Of a DNA stretch of 64,000 nt, positions 1-10,850 are shown piece by piece. This DNA is from Neoceratodus forsteri (Eukaryota; Chordata; Ceratodontiformes; Ceratodontidae), in the NCBI GenBank assembly GCA_016271365.2, contig CM057454.1:1166120055-1166184054 (forward strand), in the 5' to 3' direction. Positions within the stretch are counted from its first letter, which is position 1. Each line of letters starts with the position of its first letter. A program made the translations under genes and the position numbers. The notes beneath the pieces are model-generated. The model searched no databases. It had not been told where the DNA came from and worked only from the letters and a program-made list of their open reading frames with translations.

Positions 1-239
1 CGCAAACAGGTAACTCTGTGTTACATCCCCCTCTTGCCCTTGCAGGAAAACATGCTCAACTTCTTTCCCCCCACATCTGATGACAAAGTCTGCATAAGAC
101 CATCCAGAGATCCATAATTGGGGTCTGTGTGGCCTTACTCATTTATAGACTGTCAAAACTGTTCCATACCCCACTAATTTATATTTTCTTCCCTTCTGGT
201 ATAGGTAATTAGGGAGACACATGGATGGACCAGCATCTG
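1..239. other. unassigned leader stretch
   Basis: I see no coding or repeat signal that I can name. It lies directly upstream of the first CR1 fragment and could be its decayed 5' part or older host DNA. Confidence 0.3.
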
Positions 240-484
240 TATGTGCGGGACAGATTACCTAAAAAAATAATGAGGGACTAGAATATTGATGGGGAACCTA
301 CAGAGTTACATGGATGAAATACTAGGGAGTGCTTTAAACTAGGAGCGGGGGAGGGCGAAGATAGGTGTAGGTGTAGCCCAGTGGGAATGGCAGGAGGAAC
401 AGTCCTAACTCGCTCTCTTCCACAGCTGGGAACAAAAGAAGCCAGAAGGGGGAAGAAAGAAGAGCAGGGCTAAAGGAGGGGTTT

Positions 485-1250
485 TACTAATGCCAGGAGT
501 CTAGGTAATATGATGGGAGAACTGCAGACAGTGGTGGTGGAGGATAAGCTGGACCTAATTGCAGTTACGGAGACCTGGTTGACTGAAAACCACAGCTGGG
601 AGGTGGAAATACCAAGGTATGTACTTAACAAGAGGGACAGGACAGGAAAAAGTGGGGGAAGCGGTTGCCCTTTATGTAAAAGAGGGGATTAGAGCAATGG
701 TGTGTGGGGTTGGGGATGGACCAACAGAGACCCTATGGGTCACTTTAAGCAAAACAGAGGGGAAGGCAGTGAAGGTAGGGTTGATCTACAGGCCACCAAA
801 TCAGGGGGAGGAAGTAGATAGACAGATGGGTAGGGAGATACAGGAGATGGCTAACAAAGGGAAAGTCATGATGGTGGGAGATCTAAATCTACTGGACGTG
901 GATTGGGAAATCCTGGCAGCATCCACAGTAAGGAGTAGGGAGTTGCAGGAAATGTTCATCATCGGCTTCTCATGGAACCTATTTGAGGGGTGCCATACTA
1001 GACCTGGTTATGACGAATGGGGACAGGGTCGAGGGGGTGGAGATTGGGGAAAATGTGGGTGACAGTGACCATAGCACAGTAAGATTTAGAAGCAGAAGGG
1101 GGCCAGTTAAGTGCAGTTCTAATACTAAGGTGCTACACGTTAGAAAGGCAGATTTTAGGAGGATGAGGGCAATGGTGCAGGAGGAGCAAGTAGGGAAGGA
1201 GGACATAGAAGATGTGGAGGAGCTATGGGTGGAATTAAAAGAGGACTATT
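485..1250 (+). pseudogene. CR1 ORF2 endonuclease domain, frameshifted
   Basis: This is an apurinic-endonuclease-like (EEP) domain, which in CR1 elements nicks target DNA to prime reverse transcription. Visible motifs are AVTETWLTENHSW (catalytic Glu), LIYRPPNQGEE, VGDLNLLDVDW and, after a frame change, DLVMTNGD and GDSDHSTVRF. They fall in successive short frames at 510-692, 619-1062 and 983-1252, so at least two frameshifts separate them. Order and spacing match the intact copy at 48862-49905 on the other strand. Confidence 0.88.
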
Positions 1251-1639
1251 GAAGGCAACAGAACTATGTGTTAGGATGGTGAGCAGGAATAAGGGGAAGG
1301 AAACCACTTTGGTTCATAACAGAAGTGAGGAATGCAGTTGGGGAAAAAAACAAGGGCATTCAGTTTATATAAAGCATCTCAGAGGAAGGCAGGCAGAGAG
1401 GTATATAAGGAAAAACTAAGGGAAGTGGGGAAGGTGATTAGCCAGGCAAAGGCCGAAACAGAAGAGCACATAGCAAGGGAGGTAAAAAGGGGAGACAAGA
1501 AGTTTTTCAAGTATGTGAGTGACAGAAGGAAGGGAAAGCACGGGATTATGAAGCTCAAGGATGAAGAATGAGCACTGGTGGAGAGAGAGATATATAAAAA
1601 GCCAATGCCCTGAATAAATACTTTGCATCAATCTTCACG

Positions 1640-2578
1640 GTGGAGGAGGGGAAAGTGCCGAAGTTGGAAAACAGGGGCAGGATGGGTAGTGAGATGGATT
1701 CAAGTCCCTTCATGGAGGCTAGGGTATTGGAAGTACTAGGAAAGCTGCGGACGGATAAGGAGATGGGTCCAGATGGGATTCACCCAAGGGTACTCAAAGA
1801 ATTAAAACAGGAGTTGGCAACACTGCTCACGAGGTTATTTAACCTATCACTGCACAACAAGAGGTTTCCTCGGGACTGGAAAAGGCTGAGGTAGTGTCCC
1901 TACATAAAGGGGGAGGACAGGAGGAGCTGGAAAACTACCGTCCAGTTATCTTTACCTACGTGGTTGGAAAATTAATGGAGTCACTTTTTAAGGAAAGGCT
2001 GATAAAATATCTAGATGGGGAGGGCCTTCTAAATGACTATCAACATGGATTCACAGGTGGTAGGTCCTGTCAGACCAACCTGATCGAATTCTTTGACAAA
2101 GATAGGGACCAGAGTGGGGCAGTGGACATGGCCAACCTGGACTTCAGGAAGGCCTTTGACACTGTCCCCCATAGGAGGCTGATAGGCAAGGTAGGCAGCT
2201 TAGGAGTGGGGAGCAAACTCACAAACTGGGTAGAACATTGACTGGAGGGGAGGACACAGAGCTGTGGTGAATGGGGTGCATTCAAAGGAAGAAAAGGTGA
2301 TGAGTGTGTTTCCCTAGGGGTCTGTGTTGGGACCCATACTTTTCAACATATACATGGAGGACATCACAGAGGGTCTACAAGGGAAGGCGTGCCTGTTTGC
2401 AGATGAAATTAAGATATGTAGTAATAGGGTTGATACGGTGGAGGGTATGACTGAGGATCTGACTAGGCAGGAGGAGTGGTCAGAAAGGTGGCAGCTGCAG
2501 TTCAATACAAAAAAGTGCCGAATTATGCATATAGGGTGTAATTATCCAAAGGCAAAATACTTGGAGGGGAGGAACTAG
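1640..2578 (+). pseudogene. CR1 ORF2 reverse transcriptase, broken
   Basis: Reverse transcriptase fingers and palm are recognisable across three frames: GPDGIHPRVLKEL near 1765, ENYRPVIFTYVVGKLMES near 1930, DFRKAFDTVPHRR near 2140, and LGPILFNIYMEDI then LFADEIKICSN near 2330-2430. The catalytic FADD box has become FADE. A frame change lies near 1892 and a stop at about 2241. The following 2580-3154 stretch holds the usual CR1 C-terminal part, broken again. Confidence 0.88.
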
Positions 2579-3293
2579 AGGTAACAGAACAGGAAAGAGA
2601 CCTGGGGATCACTATTTCAGACAACTTGAAAGTCTGGAGTCAGTACGACAGAGCAGCAGGAAAGGCACTCAAAATGCTGGCATGCATAGGGAGGGGATTC
2701 ACAAGCAGGAGGAGGTAGATGATCATGCCATGATTCAAAACCATGGTCAGACCACACATGGAATATGGAGTTCAGTTCTGGAAACCATATTGGTAAGGGG
2801 AAAAGGACAGGCTGGAATGGGTCCAGAGAAGAGCAACCCAAATGGTGAAGGAGCTGCAGGGAAAGTCATATGAGGAGAGACTGGGGGCTGGGCCTGTACA
2901 TGCTGGAGGAGAGGAGGGGTGACATGGTGGAGACATTCAAGTACTTGAAGGGCATAAACAGGGTGAGGGTCGATGGCATCTTCAGAATGAATAAGAACAA
3001 TTCCACTAGAGGGCATACCTACAAACCAGAGGGGGGAAGATTCAGAGGGGACGTCAGGGGGAAGTGCTTCACTGAGAGGGTGGTGCAGACATGGAACAGA
3101 CTCCTGGAATGGGTGGTGGGAATGGATACAGTGGACAAATTCAAAAGAGCCTAGAATATGTACATGGGACTAACTGACAGGGGGAAGGCTGGGGATGGAG
3201 GGCGGGAGTCGTCCTAGAGGAGGTGGTTTCAGGCAGACTGGATGGGCAGTGGGGTCCTTTTCTGCTTACAGATTTCTATGATTCTCTAACAAT

Positions 3294-4065
3294 TGTGGAG
3301 AGAACAACATGCATTAACAGGCCCTGGGGAAGTGGACAAGGCAATTTATGGAAGAGAGAGAGTCCACAGTAAACTGGAAGCTCTAAAGGAAAACAAGGTG
3401 ATGGGGCTACACAGAATCCACCCAAGCAGCATGGGATAAATCAGTTTGAAGCTGGTGGTCAGTTTGTGCACTAGATTATTAAATTTGGTTGCCAAATCGA
3501 TATTTGTAGTGGCTATCCATTTTAAATGTTCAAAAATACATTGCAGGAAGCCAGTTGGCCGATAACTTTCAAAATCTGGTAGCCAAGCCAGTTGTTTTTA
3601 GTGCCATTGGCCAGCTGACTACCCAGTTCACCCCACCCTGCACCCAAGGGTGCTAGAAGAACTGAGAACTGTGCTAGCTCCCCCTCTGGTGACACTATTC
3701 AGCACCTCACTGGAGACAGGGGTGGTTCCAGAGGACTGTAGGAGGACCAATGTCGTCCCTCTGCACAAGAGTGATAGCAACTTGTCTTGTCGTCTGTGAA
3801 AATGGACAGTTTTATGCTCATCAGGCCTACAAGTATAAATAAGAAAAGACCAGTCACTCTCACATCAGTGGTGGGGGAAATTAATGGAGTGCTGAAGGAG
3901 AGACTGATGGAGTACCTGAAGGCAAATGGGCTGCAGTACCACCTGCAGCACAGCTTCACAGAGGGGAGGTCATGTCAAACAAAATTTGTAGGTTTCTTTG
4001 AGCAACTAAGGAGGTGGATCTTGGGAAGGTAGTAGATGTGGCCTATCTGCAGTTCAGACTGTGTG
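3294..4065 (+). mobile_element. CR1 reverse transcriptase fragment, interrupted
   Basis: A second CR1 piece directly follows the end of the first. Residues such as RPVTLTSVVGEINGVLKERL, LQHSFTEGRSCQTKFVGFFE and VVDVAYLQF mark the reverse transcriptase fingers. The fragment stops near 4065, before the catalytic FADD region. About 205 bases at 3436-3640 have no CR1 similarity and look like an insertion between the linker and the RT domain. The copy is both truncated and internally disrupted. Confidence 0.8.
3436..3640. other. unidentified insert within the CR1 fragment
   Basis: This is AT-rich sequence between two stretches of CR1 coding similarity. It contains repeated GGTNGCCAA-like words (for example near 3489 and 3578). 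It may be a small non-autonomous element, but I see no clear terminal repeats. Confidence 0.35.
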
Positions 4066-4194
4066 AATCAAGCAAAATAAAGAGACTATATAAACAAAAA
4101 GGCAGCAGCTCAGATAATCTGTTCTCTCCCTTATCCCCAAGTCATGTTCTCTGCCTCACTCAGCTGATCAAACCATCCCTGCCCAACACTCAGT

Positions 4195-5225
4195 ATCAAT
4201 CAATCGATCTTTATTTAGCCAGGTGAAACTCCACTGAGCAAGCTCATTTTCGAGGAGGGTCTGGTAGGTACAGAATAAGTAAAACAGTAGCACAATAGAA
4301 CATATAGCACAAATGGGCATAGTAATACAATACATAGCAATAAAAACAAGGTACAAGGATACTCAATGAGGTCTGTTCATAAGGCGAAGCTTCATCCCAG
4401 TAAACAGTCCAGCAGAGAGGTGGAAGCAAGTCAGCACCAATGTGCCAAAATAGTGATTTTAGACACTGATAGCTCCAGTAGAGCAGAGTTAATGCTAGCG
4501 ACAGTGCAAGCTGGGGGCTCAGCAGCAAGTAGAAAGCAAGGATAAATCCAGGAACCTGGCACAGGGTAATCCTAATGAGAGGATAGAAAGTGTAGAGGGT
4601 TGACTAAGAATAGCTGGGGGCTCAGCAGCAAGTAGAAAGCAAGGATGAATCCTGGAACATGGCTTAGGGTAATTCTAATGAGAGGATAGAAAGTGTAGAG
4701 GGTTGACTGTAAGAATAGCAATGTATGGCTATAGTTTAGTGATGGAGGGCATTGACAAGGCTCAGAGAAGTATCTCAAATAGAGTGACATGAATTCCGCA
4801 AAATCAATAGGATGCACCAATTTTATGGATTTCCTGATGTTGTTCCACCGCTGGGGCAGCATATAGCTAAAAGATGCTCTGCCAAAACGGGAAAAGACTT
4901 TAGGCACAGCTAGTGAGATGTACAAATGTCTTCTCAAGGCATAGTTCCGTAAGGTGCAGGAGGGCAGACAGTCAGAAAAGTAGGAGGGTAGAATCTTAGA
5001 TCTAGAGCTATAGGTCCATAGTATAGCGTTCCTTTGCCTCCTGAATGTAAGTGAAGTCCATCCTACTGAGGAACAGGGTACACAGTGATGGCTATTATAT
5101 GCCGCACCCGAGATGAAATGTAAGGCCCTAGATAAAGGGTGTCATGCTTAGATAGGGCAGTGTTTAGGACTTGGCTATACAGAAAGTCTGCATAGTCCAA
5201 GATAGCTAGGAACATGGTTTGTACA
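4195..5225 (-). mobile_element. L2/CR1-group LINE 3' fragment (C-terminus and 3' UTR)
   Basis: Reading the minus strand from 5225 to 4195, degenerate frames give ILDYADFLYSQVLN, then RRHLYISLAVPKVFSRFG and SFSYMLPQRWNNIRKSIKL. This resembles the post-RT tail of L2-type LINEs, which usually shows LDYAD, a Gly-rich SFS motif and WNxLP. The 3' end at 4195-4225 has AATAAAG followed by a short ATTGATTGAT tail. The 3' UTR contains a tandem duplication of about 104 bases (4511-4613 and 4615-4717). The exact clade is uncertain. Confidence 0.65.
4511..4717. repeat. two-copy tandem duplication of about 104 bp in the LINE 3' UTR
   Basis: Both copies begin GGGGGCTCAGCAGCAAGTAG and end near GTGTAGAGGGTTGACT, with only a few differences. 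Confidence 0.85.
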
Positions 5226-5227
5226 GT

Positions 5228-5560
5228 ATTATCAGTGGCTCAGTAGGTAGCACACTCACCTTTGAGGCTAGAAGACTGAACTGTTGTAGGTTCTAGCACC
5301 ACACTAGGCACTTGGGGTAATACCCACAATTGAGACTATAATGAGGAGTGTACTGCACTGGTGAGGTACCATCAGATGAGACATTAAACCGAGGTCCCTT
5401 CTACCCATCTCTGGCCGCTGTCCAGGTGGAAGTAAAAGATTCCATGGTACTTGTTGATAAACAGCAGGGTAGTTTCCCTGGTGTCATGGCCAATGGTCCC
5501 CATGTCAATAAAACAGGTCTATGCAACCTACCCTCCAGGACATTCCAAAACACAAACAAC
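5228..5560 (+). mobile_element. tRNA-derived SINE with conserved central segment
   Basis: The head contains an A-box-like TGGCTCAGTAGGTAG near 5234 and a B-box-like GGTTCTAGCAC near 5289, about 50 bases apart as in tRNA-derived SINEs. The body contains GATGAGACATTAAACCGAGG and AAAAGATTCCATGGTACTT, a segment that I recall in SINEs of several vertebrates and invertebrates, though I cannot name the family with certainty. It abuts the L2-like fragment. Confidence 0.6.
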
Positions 5561-6287
5561 TGTGCTTTTCCTGGTCAAAAATTACACATAAATAAAAACA
5601 AAGAAAGAGACTTACTTAAAGCTTCCTTGTGGGAGTACCGTGCTCGGTGTATCAGTGCCAAGCTGAATGCCACTCAGTAGCTGAAGCACCCCCTCCCTTC
5701 ACACCACTGCCAATAGTAAATCCTCTCCTTTCCAGCTATACCCACAACACATCCAGAACTTGCTGCAATCTCCTCTTCTCCTAGCTCCCTGCAATCTTTA
5801 ATTCCCCCAGCATCTGATAATCTCTTTGGGAAACCATGAGGGTTGCCGTGGGAAGATGCCAACAGGTGAAGACTCTAGCTCACTCTTGAACTCAGGTTGT
5901 ACATGTGGTGCAATGCCCCTGGGCTACTGGGAAGGCCTGTATCTAATCCCAATATCAATTTACATTTAAGAGAATGAATTAAACTGATAAGTACTGACCA
6001 TAAACTGCTCTACTTGTAAATATACATCTAATACTGCTAGTCCTTTCGTATTCACACTGCGGAAAAGAAAGGCTTATGATTTGGGGTCTGCCGCTTATTG
6101 GTGCGGCCACTAGAATCGGAAATGAGCCGGAAATAAAAAAAAAAGACATTAAGGGGCAAATGCTAAAGGAGCCAAACCCTGCATAAAACAGGCAATAATA
6201 AGGTTTGATTGTAACATTAACTTACTTGCCCGGGACTTAGTGCAAACAGCCTCAAGCCAGTGTTAGAAAAAATTACTTACCATAGTA
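5561..6287. other. no gene seen
   Basis: Short frames only, none with recognisable protein similarity. The segment 5860-5940 could be the tail of an old SINE, but this is not supported by both boxes. Confidence 0.4.
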
Positions 6288-7332
6288 ATCTTGTTTCTTC
6301 CAAGGGAATCTTAATGTATTCTGACTTCTGTAGTATAGTCTCACCGTAAGACTGCCCCGGAGCTGAAATGGTTAATAAAACCTATGCTAAACATGGAATG
6401 TTAGGCTTGAGCTTCAAGGCATAAATTAAAGCCAGAGACTTGATTAGCGGCCTTTGCTAATCAAAATGAAAAATGATTAGCAACTCCTCGAAGTGGATTA
6501 GCAGTGGGAGGAGGGTCCAGAATGTGTTGGAAATGGCTAAAATTAGTGAAAAATTGTGCCATTTGCACATTCCAAGCCCTGAGGTCCAGGAAAAATTTGA
6601 TTAGCAACTATCACAAATCAAAAACGAAATTGATTCGCAATTGCTGTTTTTTTATTCTCAAATTGCGATGCGAACCTGCTTATTTTATGCCTTGGAACTT
6701 GGTTCTCAAACCACTCTTCCTGGAATACATCCTGCAACCATCAGATTCTTATGAAGCATGCATAATAACAAGCTGTTTAAACTATACTAATTAAATAATA
6801 AACAACAATACCCAACAACAAACCAATCCCCTTTATTTAACGAGATCTAGCAAAAGCCGACACGGCTGTGGTGATCTTCCGGAGCTCCGGTGAGCTAGCA
6901 CTGCCAGCACCACCGAATGGCATCCACAAGATGGTGGCAGCGACGCAACTGCGCATGCATGACATTCACACATGTGCAGGTATGGTGAATCACAATATGC
7001 CATTCACAAGATGGCAGGACCAGCGGAACTGTGCATGCTCGCGAGGGGCACATGTGCAGTTCTTGTCCCGGAATGCGGAAGTAACAGTTGGAATAGTGTG
7101 GCTGTTGCTCTGTAGTGGCCGATCATGGTGGAGTGTTACAAACTCCACTGGACTTTCAGAAAAAGATGTAAAAATATGGGCAACACTGAGACTCAAGTCA
7201 CTAAGCCCAAGAACGGAGCCATTCATAGGTTTCGAACAGCATGGACAGCTGTGTTGCAGCACCCATAGGTTCTAGTGCAGAGGTAGGTTGGGAGCTCAGA
7301 ATACAGTAAGATTACCTTGGAAAAAAACAAGA
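6288..7332. mobile_element. non-autonomous element with DIRS-type inverted ends
   Basis: The left end (6288-6332) reads CTTGTTTCTTCCAAGGGAAT and continues with ATGTATTCTGACTTCTG. The right end (7290-7332) is its reverse complement with a few mismatches. The left end continues for about 65 bases that match the right-hand inverted end of the DIRS remnant at 8886-8955. The interior has no reading frame of interest and carries several GATTAGCA words at 6440-6500. Inference: a non-autonomous relative of the neighbouring DIRS element. The pairing of ends is by eye. Confidence 0.5.
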
Positions 7333-7354
7333 TTATTTTATTTTTTATTTTATT

Positions 7355-7556
7355 TTAGTCTTTGGTAACTGGGTAAGGCCCACTAGGCACAAGTGTCTGT
7401 TTTCAGGGGCAACCTGGGAGCACTGGGTGGTTAAGTGACTTGCTCAGAGTCACACAGTATGTAAGTGGAGGTTGTGAGAATCAAACTCAGGTCTCGGCTA
7501 CTGGATGTACCAAGATTGTTCACACCTTGTTCCTCTAACTTCTAGGCTATACTGAC
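7355..7556 (-). mobile_element. MIR-like CORE-SINE, reverse copy
   Basis: On the minus strand it starts with a tRNA-like head, includes GTGACTCTGAGCAAGTCACT in the core, then GCCCCTGAAAACAGACACTT and GACTAAAATAAAA at the 3' end. It matches the forward copy at 15668-15863 nearly end to end. The core resembles the mammalian MIR core. It lies between the two DIRS-type elements. Confidence 0.8.
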
Positions 7557-7639
7557 TATGGTAAGCAATTTTTTCTTCAAACCCCAGGGAATCTTACTGT
7601 ATTCTGACTTCTGCAGACTACCCAAGCAGTATTTTTGGA

Positions 7640-8033
7640 GGAGGGTAGAGAACCTATTTAGGAAACAGGCTCTGCAATACTGCTGTGCCAAACCTGGCAT
7701 CACTCCTGGCCTGAACCCAGGCTGTAGTGTTTGGTAAAGGTGTGAACCATTTTCCAGGTACTGTAGCTGCTTTGCAGATTTCTAACAAAGGGATATCTCT
7801 CACAGCTGCTATTGAAGCAGCTGTACCACTCGTAGAGCGGGCCCTGACACCTACAGGAGGCTCTCTACCCACTTTGTTGTAGTAAAACTGGATACATGCC
7901 ACTGTCCAGCGGGCAATGGACCCCACTTCTCCATAGGTCAGAAAGAGCTGGGTTCTATCTTGCCTGTGACCCTTTGTGTGATCCAAGTAGTAGCTTATAG
8001 CTCTCCTGACATCAAGGCTATGTAGTCTTCATT
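7640..8033 (-). pseudogene. DIRS tyrosine recombinase C-terminal fragment, catalytic residues lost
   Basis: The minus-strand frame begins SLDVRRAISYYLDHTKGHR, then QLFLTYGE, RWTVACIQFYYNKVGREPP and VGVRARSTSGTAASIAA, and ends ARFGTAVLQSLFPK. This is the order seen in the tail of DIRS tyrosine recombinases. The family normally has an AHSTRG box supplying catalytic His and Arg; here it reads ARSTSG, so both are replaced. The region where the nucleophilic Tyr should lie (after EICKAAT) also no longer matches. A stop lies a few codons upstream of SLDV. The copy cannot be active. Confidence 0.65.
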
Positions 8034-8376
8034 CCCCTGAACTTCCTTTTCTTGGCAGAACTTGCCGGTTCAGCCTTAGTGTCTGTGGTTCTCTTCTTAT
8101 TCGAGGAACCATCACCTTGGTCAGAGGGCTGTTCAGCCGGTTCCTTGAGTTTCTCCTTCTGGGAGGAGGATGGTTTATCTGAAGCTGGGTCAGAAGCCTT
8201 TTCAGACATTTTTCTTTCAGTCAGTTCAAATGCCAATCAAGCGTTGACTGAGGAACATGTTCATGGATTTCTCAGTCAGCCTTTAGCTGGTCAAACCCTA
8301 GGCAGACAACACAAACCAAGTGAGGATCTGCTTTAGCAACTAGTTCCCCACACTCTGTGCAATGCTGAAAATCCAT
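8018..8376 (-). pseudogene. DIRS gag-like N-terminus, broken
   Basis: The frame from 8376 reads FQHCTECGELVAKADPHLVC followed by VVCLGF. This gives the C-x2-C and DPH-x3-C-x2-C arrangement that I associate with the gag zinc knuckle of vertebrate DIRS elements. A stop follows near 8276. Another frame, 8236-8018 (72 codons), is rich in Lys, Glu, Ser and Pro and contains AKKRKF, a basic stretch that could act as a nuclear signal. It ends just before the recombinase tail. As a free-standing protein it would be meaningless; it is element debris. Confidence 0.6.
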
Positions 8377-8955
8377 TGGGCTGGTTCTTTTCTTGGGTAG
8401 TGAAAACTAGTAAAAACCCTAAAAAATGGGTTTTCTGTGAGTCAGAAACTTACACAGATAAAACAAAGGTCTCTTTTTTGTTGTTGCAGTCAGTTTAGCG
8501 ATCGAAAGAACAGAGAGTTACCCCGGTTTCTCTCTAAAAGACTGAAAATAAAACAACCAGCCCAGGGAACGTTTTAATACATAAATTGACCTTTTTAAAT
8601 GTAAATAAATGTTCAGTTCCTTCCCGGTTAAATGAACTGAGATGAAATCAAAACACGCACTGGAATAACACTAACTCTAAACTAATCTACCATTAAATTC
8701 AAGGACAGGGCTTTAAAAATGAACAGAAATAAATGTTTCTTCAAAAAAACCGAGAAAAATAAAAGCTTCAAGAAAAGACGAAGGAGGGCTCTCCAAGGTG
8801 TCTGTACTAGGCAAGCGGAGTAAAGAATCTGACAGTTGCAAGATGTACTCCAGGGACAGTGGTTTGAAAACTGAATTCGAGTTTGGCTCTGGGGAAGTCT
8901 TATGGTGAGATCATACTGTGGAAGTCAGATACAGTCAAGATTTCCTGGGGTTTGG

Positions 8956-9107
8956 ACTCCCATTGACTTTCCTATTGGCGCAGTGTTAAACAAAACAAAA
9001 AACAGAAAAAATCCTCTCCTCAGTCATCTCAGGCCCACCACCCTCCTCACCCACATTCCTCTAGTCAGAAAACTCAAACACAAGGTGACAAGTATTAGAA
9101 AAGTCTT
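8956..9107. other. spacer, nothing recognised
   Basis: CA-rich single-copy-looking sequence between the DIRS remnant and a SINE-like segment. Confidence 0.3.
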
Positions 9108-9260
9108 GTGGCTGGCCTGCCAGCACAGCAGCAGCGATACTACTCGCTGCAGCAATGACCCGGATTCAAGAATGAGCCCAAGTCATCAGAGGGCCAGTTG
9201 GGGGACGACAGGTGAGTGAGTGTCCCAGAGGATGCTCTTCTCTGGGAGATCAGACTCCAC
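9108..9260 (+). mobile_element. SINE-like repeat, second family, copy 1
   Basis: The segment CCAGCACAGCAGCAGCGATA to about GAGGATGCTCTTCTCTGGGA resembles 31024-31170, including GTGTCCCAGAGGATGCT versus ATGTCCCAGGCGATGCT. Each has an A-box-like AGCACAGCAGTAGCG word and, in copy 1, a B-box-like CCGGATTCAAG. A tRNA-derived SINE is the likely explanation, but similarity is patchy. Confidence 0.4.
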
Positions 9261-10560
9261 TGTGCATTGCCACTGACTACAGATGGCAGTGCAAGTGGAG
9301 CCACGAAAGCAGGGAAGATGCCGACGTGCTCAGACATGCAGTATACGTGCATGCATGCACACACACATTGGGAGCTCATCTCAGCATTCTACAGGGACTG
9401 GGACAGAACACGGAAAAAATGCCAGATGTTGCACTGAGGACATCCACACAACACCATATGCCCAACACTGCCAACTAAGGCACTCCCCCTCCAAAGCACC
9501 GACCAGCTCTCTCTCTCTGTTAGGGGAAAGCCCCTCCTGATGGTCCCGCTGGGGTAAGCCAGGGTGTCAGTAGGAGGGAGAAGCAAGTCCCCGAGAAGGT
9601 GGGTGGTAGGGTTGGACTGAGCAGGACCAATGAGGGATGGCTGGCAAGAGGGGGAAATAGCACACTAATGGAGGAGGAGGAGGAACTCTTAAAGCAGTGC
9701 ACTACAACTAATCTTCTTTTAACAGTTTCACCACCTGGCTGAAATGCCAATAATATCCCTCACATATTATCGCAGCACTGGAAGAGATTGCTGGAATTTG
9801 AGCCTAGCAGTGAAACTGTTGAGACAGGATCTGTAGTGTGCTGCTTCAGTTCATATTAATACTTTTCCGACATGTGGGTGAGTTTTTGACTCGAGAGACA
9901 TCTATGGGGAAGTTGGTGAGGCTGAGATGGTTGAGGGAAGGGTAATAATTACTGGGTTTTTTCACCTTCCCCTTTTCGTCAGGCCCATTGTTGCACTGGC
10001 TCCCATAACCCCATCACATGGCTTCTCATGGACTTGCCATCAACTCTGTCCACCACTTATACTTCCCCTCCCCTGGCTAGGGCACTAGGGGGTTGGCGGG
10101 CATGCCACGTCACTGGAGCAGGACTGTTTTTCTTTTTTTCTGTATCCCTTCCCCCTCCAATGCAGGCAGTGGGAGTGCGCATGTGCATGCATGCGACCTG
10201 TGAGTAGTGTGTGGCACCAGCCTTTGTCTTTACCTCCCACTATGCTTCTCCAGCTTCACTATCACTTGAGATCACCCAGGTGGCAGTAGAGCAGCAGAGC
10301 TGGTGGCCCTCCCTCCCCGGAAAGCATCCTTGTGGATGCTGGATCCCCCGCTCCCCAGCCAGCCCATGATGCCCCGTGCTTGTTCCCGATCACAGGTCGC
10401 CGTCGTTGCACACAGTATTACTACTGCTGCGTTGACAGTCTGGTTTAATTACTGTATTTTTTTTCTGTATTGCAGTTTTGCAAGTTATATGGCAGCTGGA
10501 TGAAAGGGGTGAGAAGTTTGTGCCGGCCTCCATCAGGGACCAGGTCACTGGGTTGTAGTG
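9261..10560. other. long non-coding stretch
   Basis: Several overlapping short frames occur at 9140-9540 and 9520-9750, but they carry no family motif and overlap one another in different frames, as expected by chance in GC-rich DNA. No clear repeat ends. Confidence 0.4.
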
Positions 10561-10569
10561 CTTGGGGGA

Positions 10570-10850
10570 AGGGGGGCACCACTGGACTCCAGGGTGAATG
10601 TTTGGGGGTTGGGGCGAGGATAAGGTGCCACTAGACACCAGGGAAAACTTGTTGGGATGAAGCGAGAGAAGATTATTATGTACATCAGTGAGGGCTTACA
10701 GAAAAGGGGAGAGGAATGAAGTAACAATGGACACCAGAGAGGGCTTATAGGGAGAGTTCCACTATACATGAGGCAGAAATTAAAGGGATGTAAACGAAGG
10801 GTGCCACTGGAAACCAAAGAGTAACTGAAAGGACTCCCCACCAAAAAAAT
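10570..10850 (-). repeat. degenerate units resembling the tRNA-Glu-like repeat
   Basis: CCACTGGACTCCAGGG near 10577, CCACTAGACACCAGGG near 10629, a weaker ATGGACACCAGAG near 10725 and CCACTGGAAACCAAAG near 10803 are spaced by about 50-100 bases. In reverse complement the first two read like the CCCTGGTGGTCCAGTGG units of the palindromic family at 43.5, 57.9 and 62.7 kb. It may be an old arm of that family. Confidence 0.35.

Larger units (their letters stand above)
240..3293 (+). mobile_element. CR1-clade LINE, decayed, ORF2 plus 3' end
   Basis: The element reads endonuclease, reverse transcriptase, C-terminal region and 3' UTR in order on the plus strand. It ends near 3270-3293 in TTTCTATGATTCTCTAAC, which resembles the ATTCTATG-type terminal repeats known for CR1. 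ORF1 is absent apart from possible downstream sequence, so the copy looks 5' truncated. Many frameshifts divide the coding region into short frames. The reverse transcriptase FADD motif reads FADE. The copy is surely inactive. Confidence 0.9.
7578..8955 (-). mobile_element. internally deleted DIRS-like retrotransposon
   Basis: The element is bounded by inverted ends: CAAACCCCAGGGAATCTTAC at 7578 and its reverse complement (CCAAACCCCAGGAAATCTTG on the minus strand) ending at 8955. Inside, the minus strand encodes a gag-like zinc-knuckle start at 8376 and, soon after, the C-terminal part of a tyrosine recombinase at about 8033-7640. The RT/RNase H and methyltransferase regions expected between these in DIRS elements are missing, so about 340 bases of coding sequence join the two extremes. 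DIRS elements integrate by a tyrosine recombinase and leave no target-site duplication. Confidence 0.7.
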
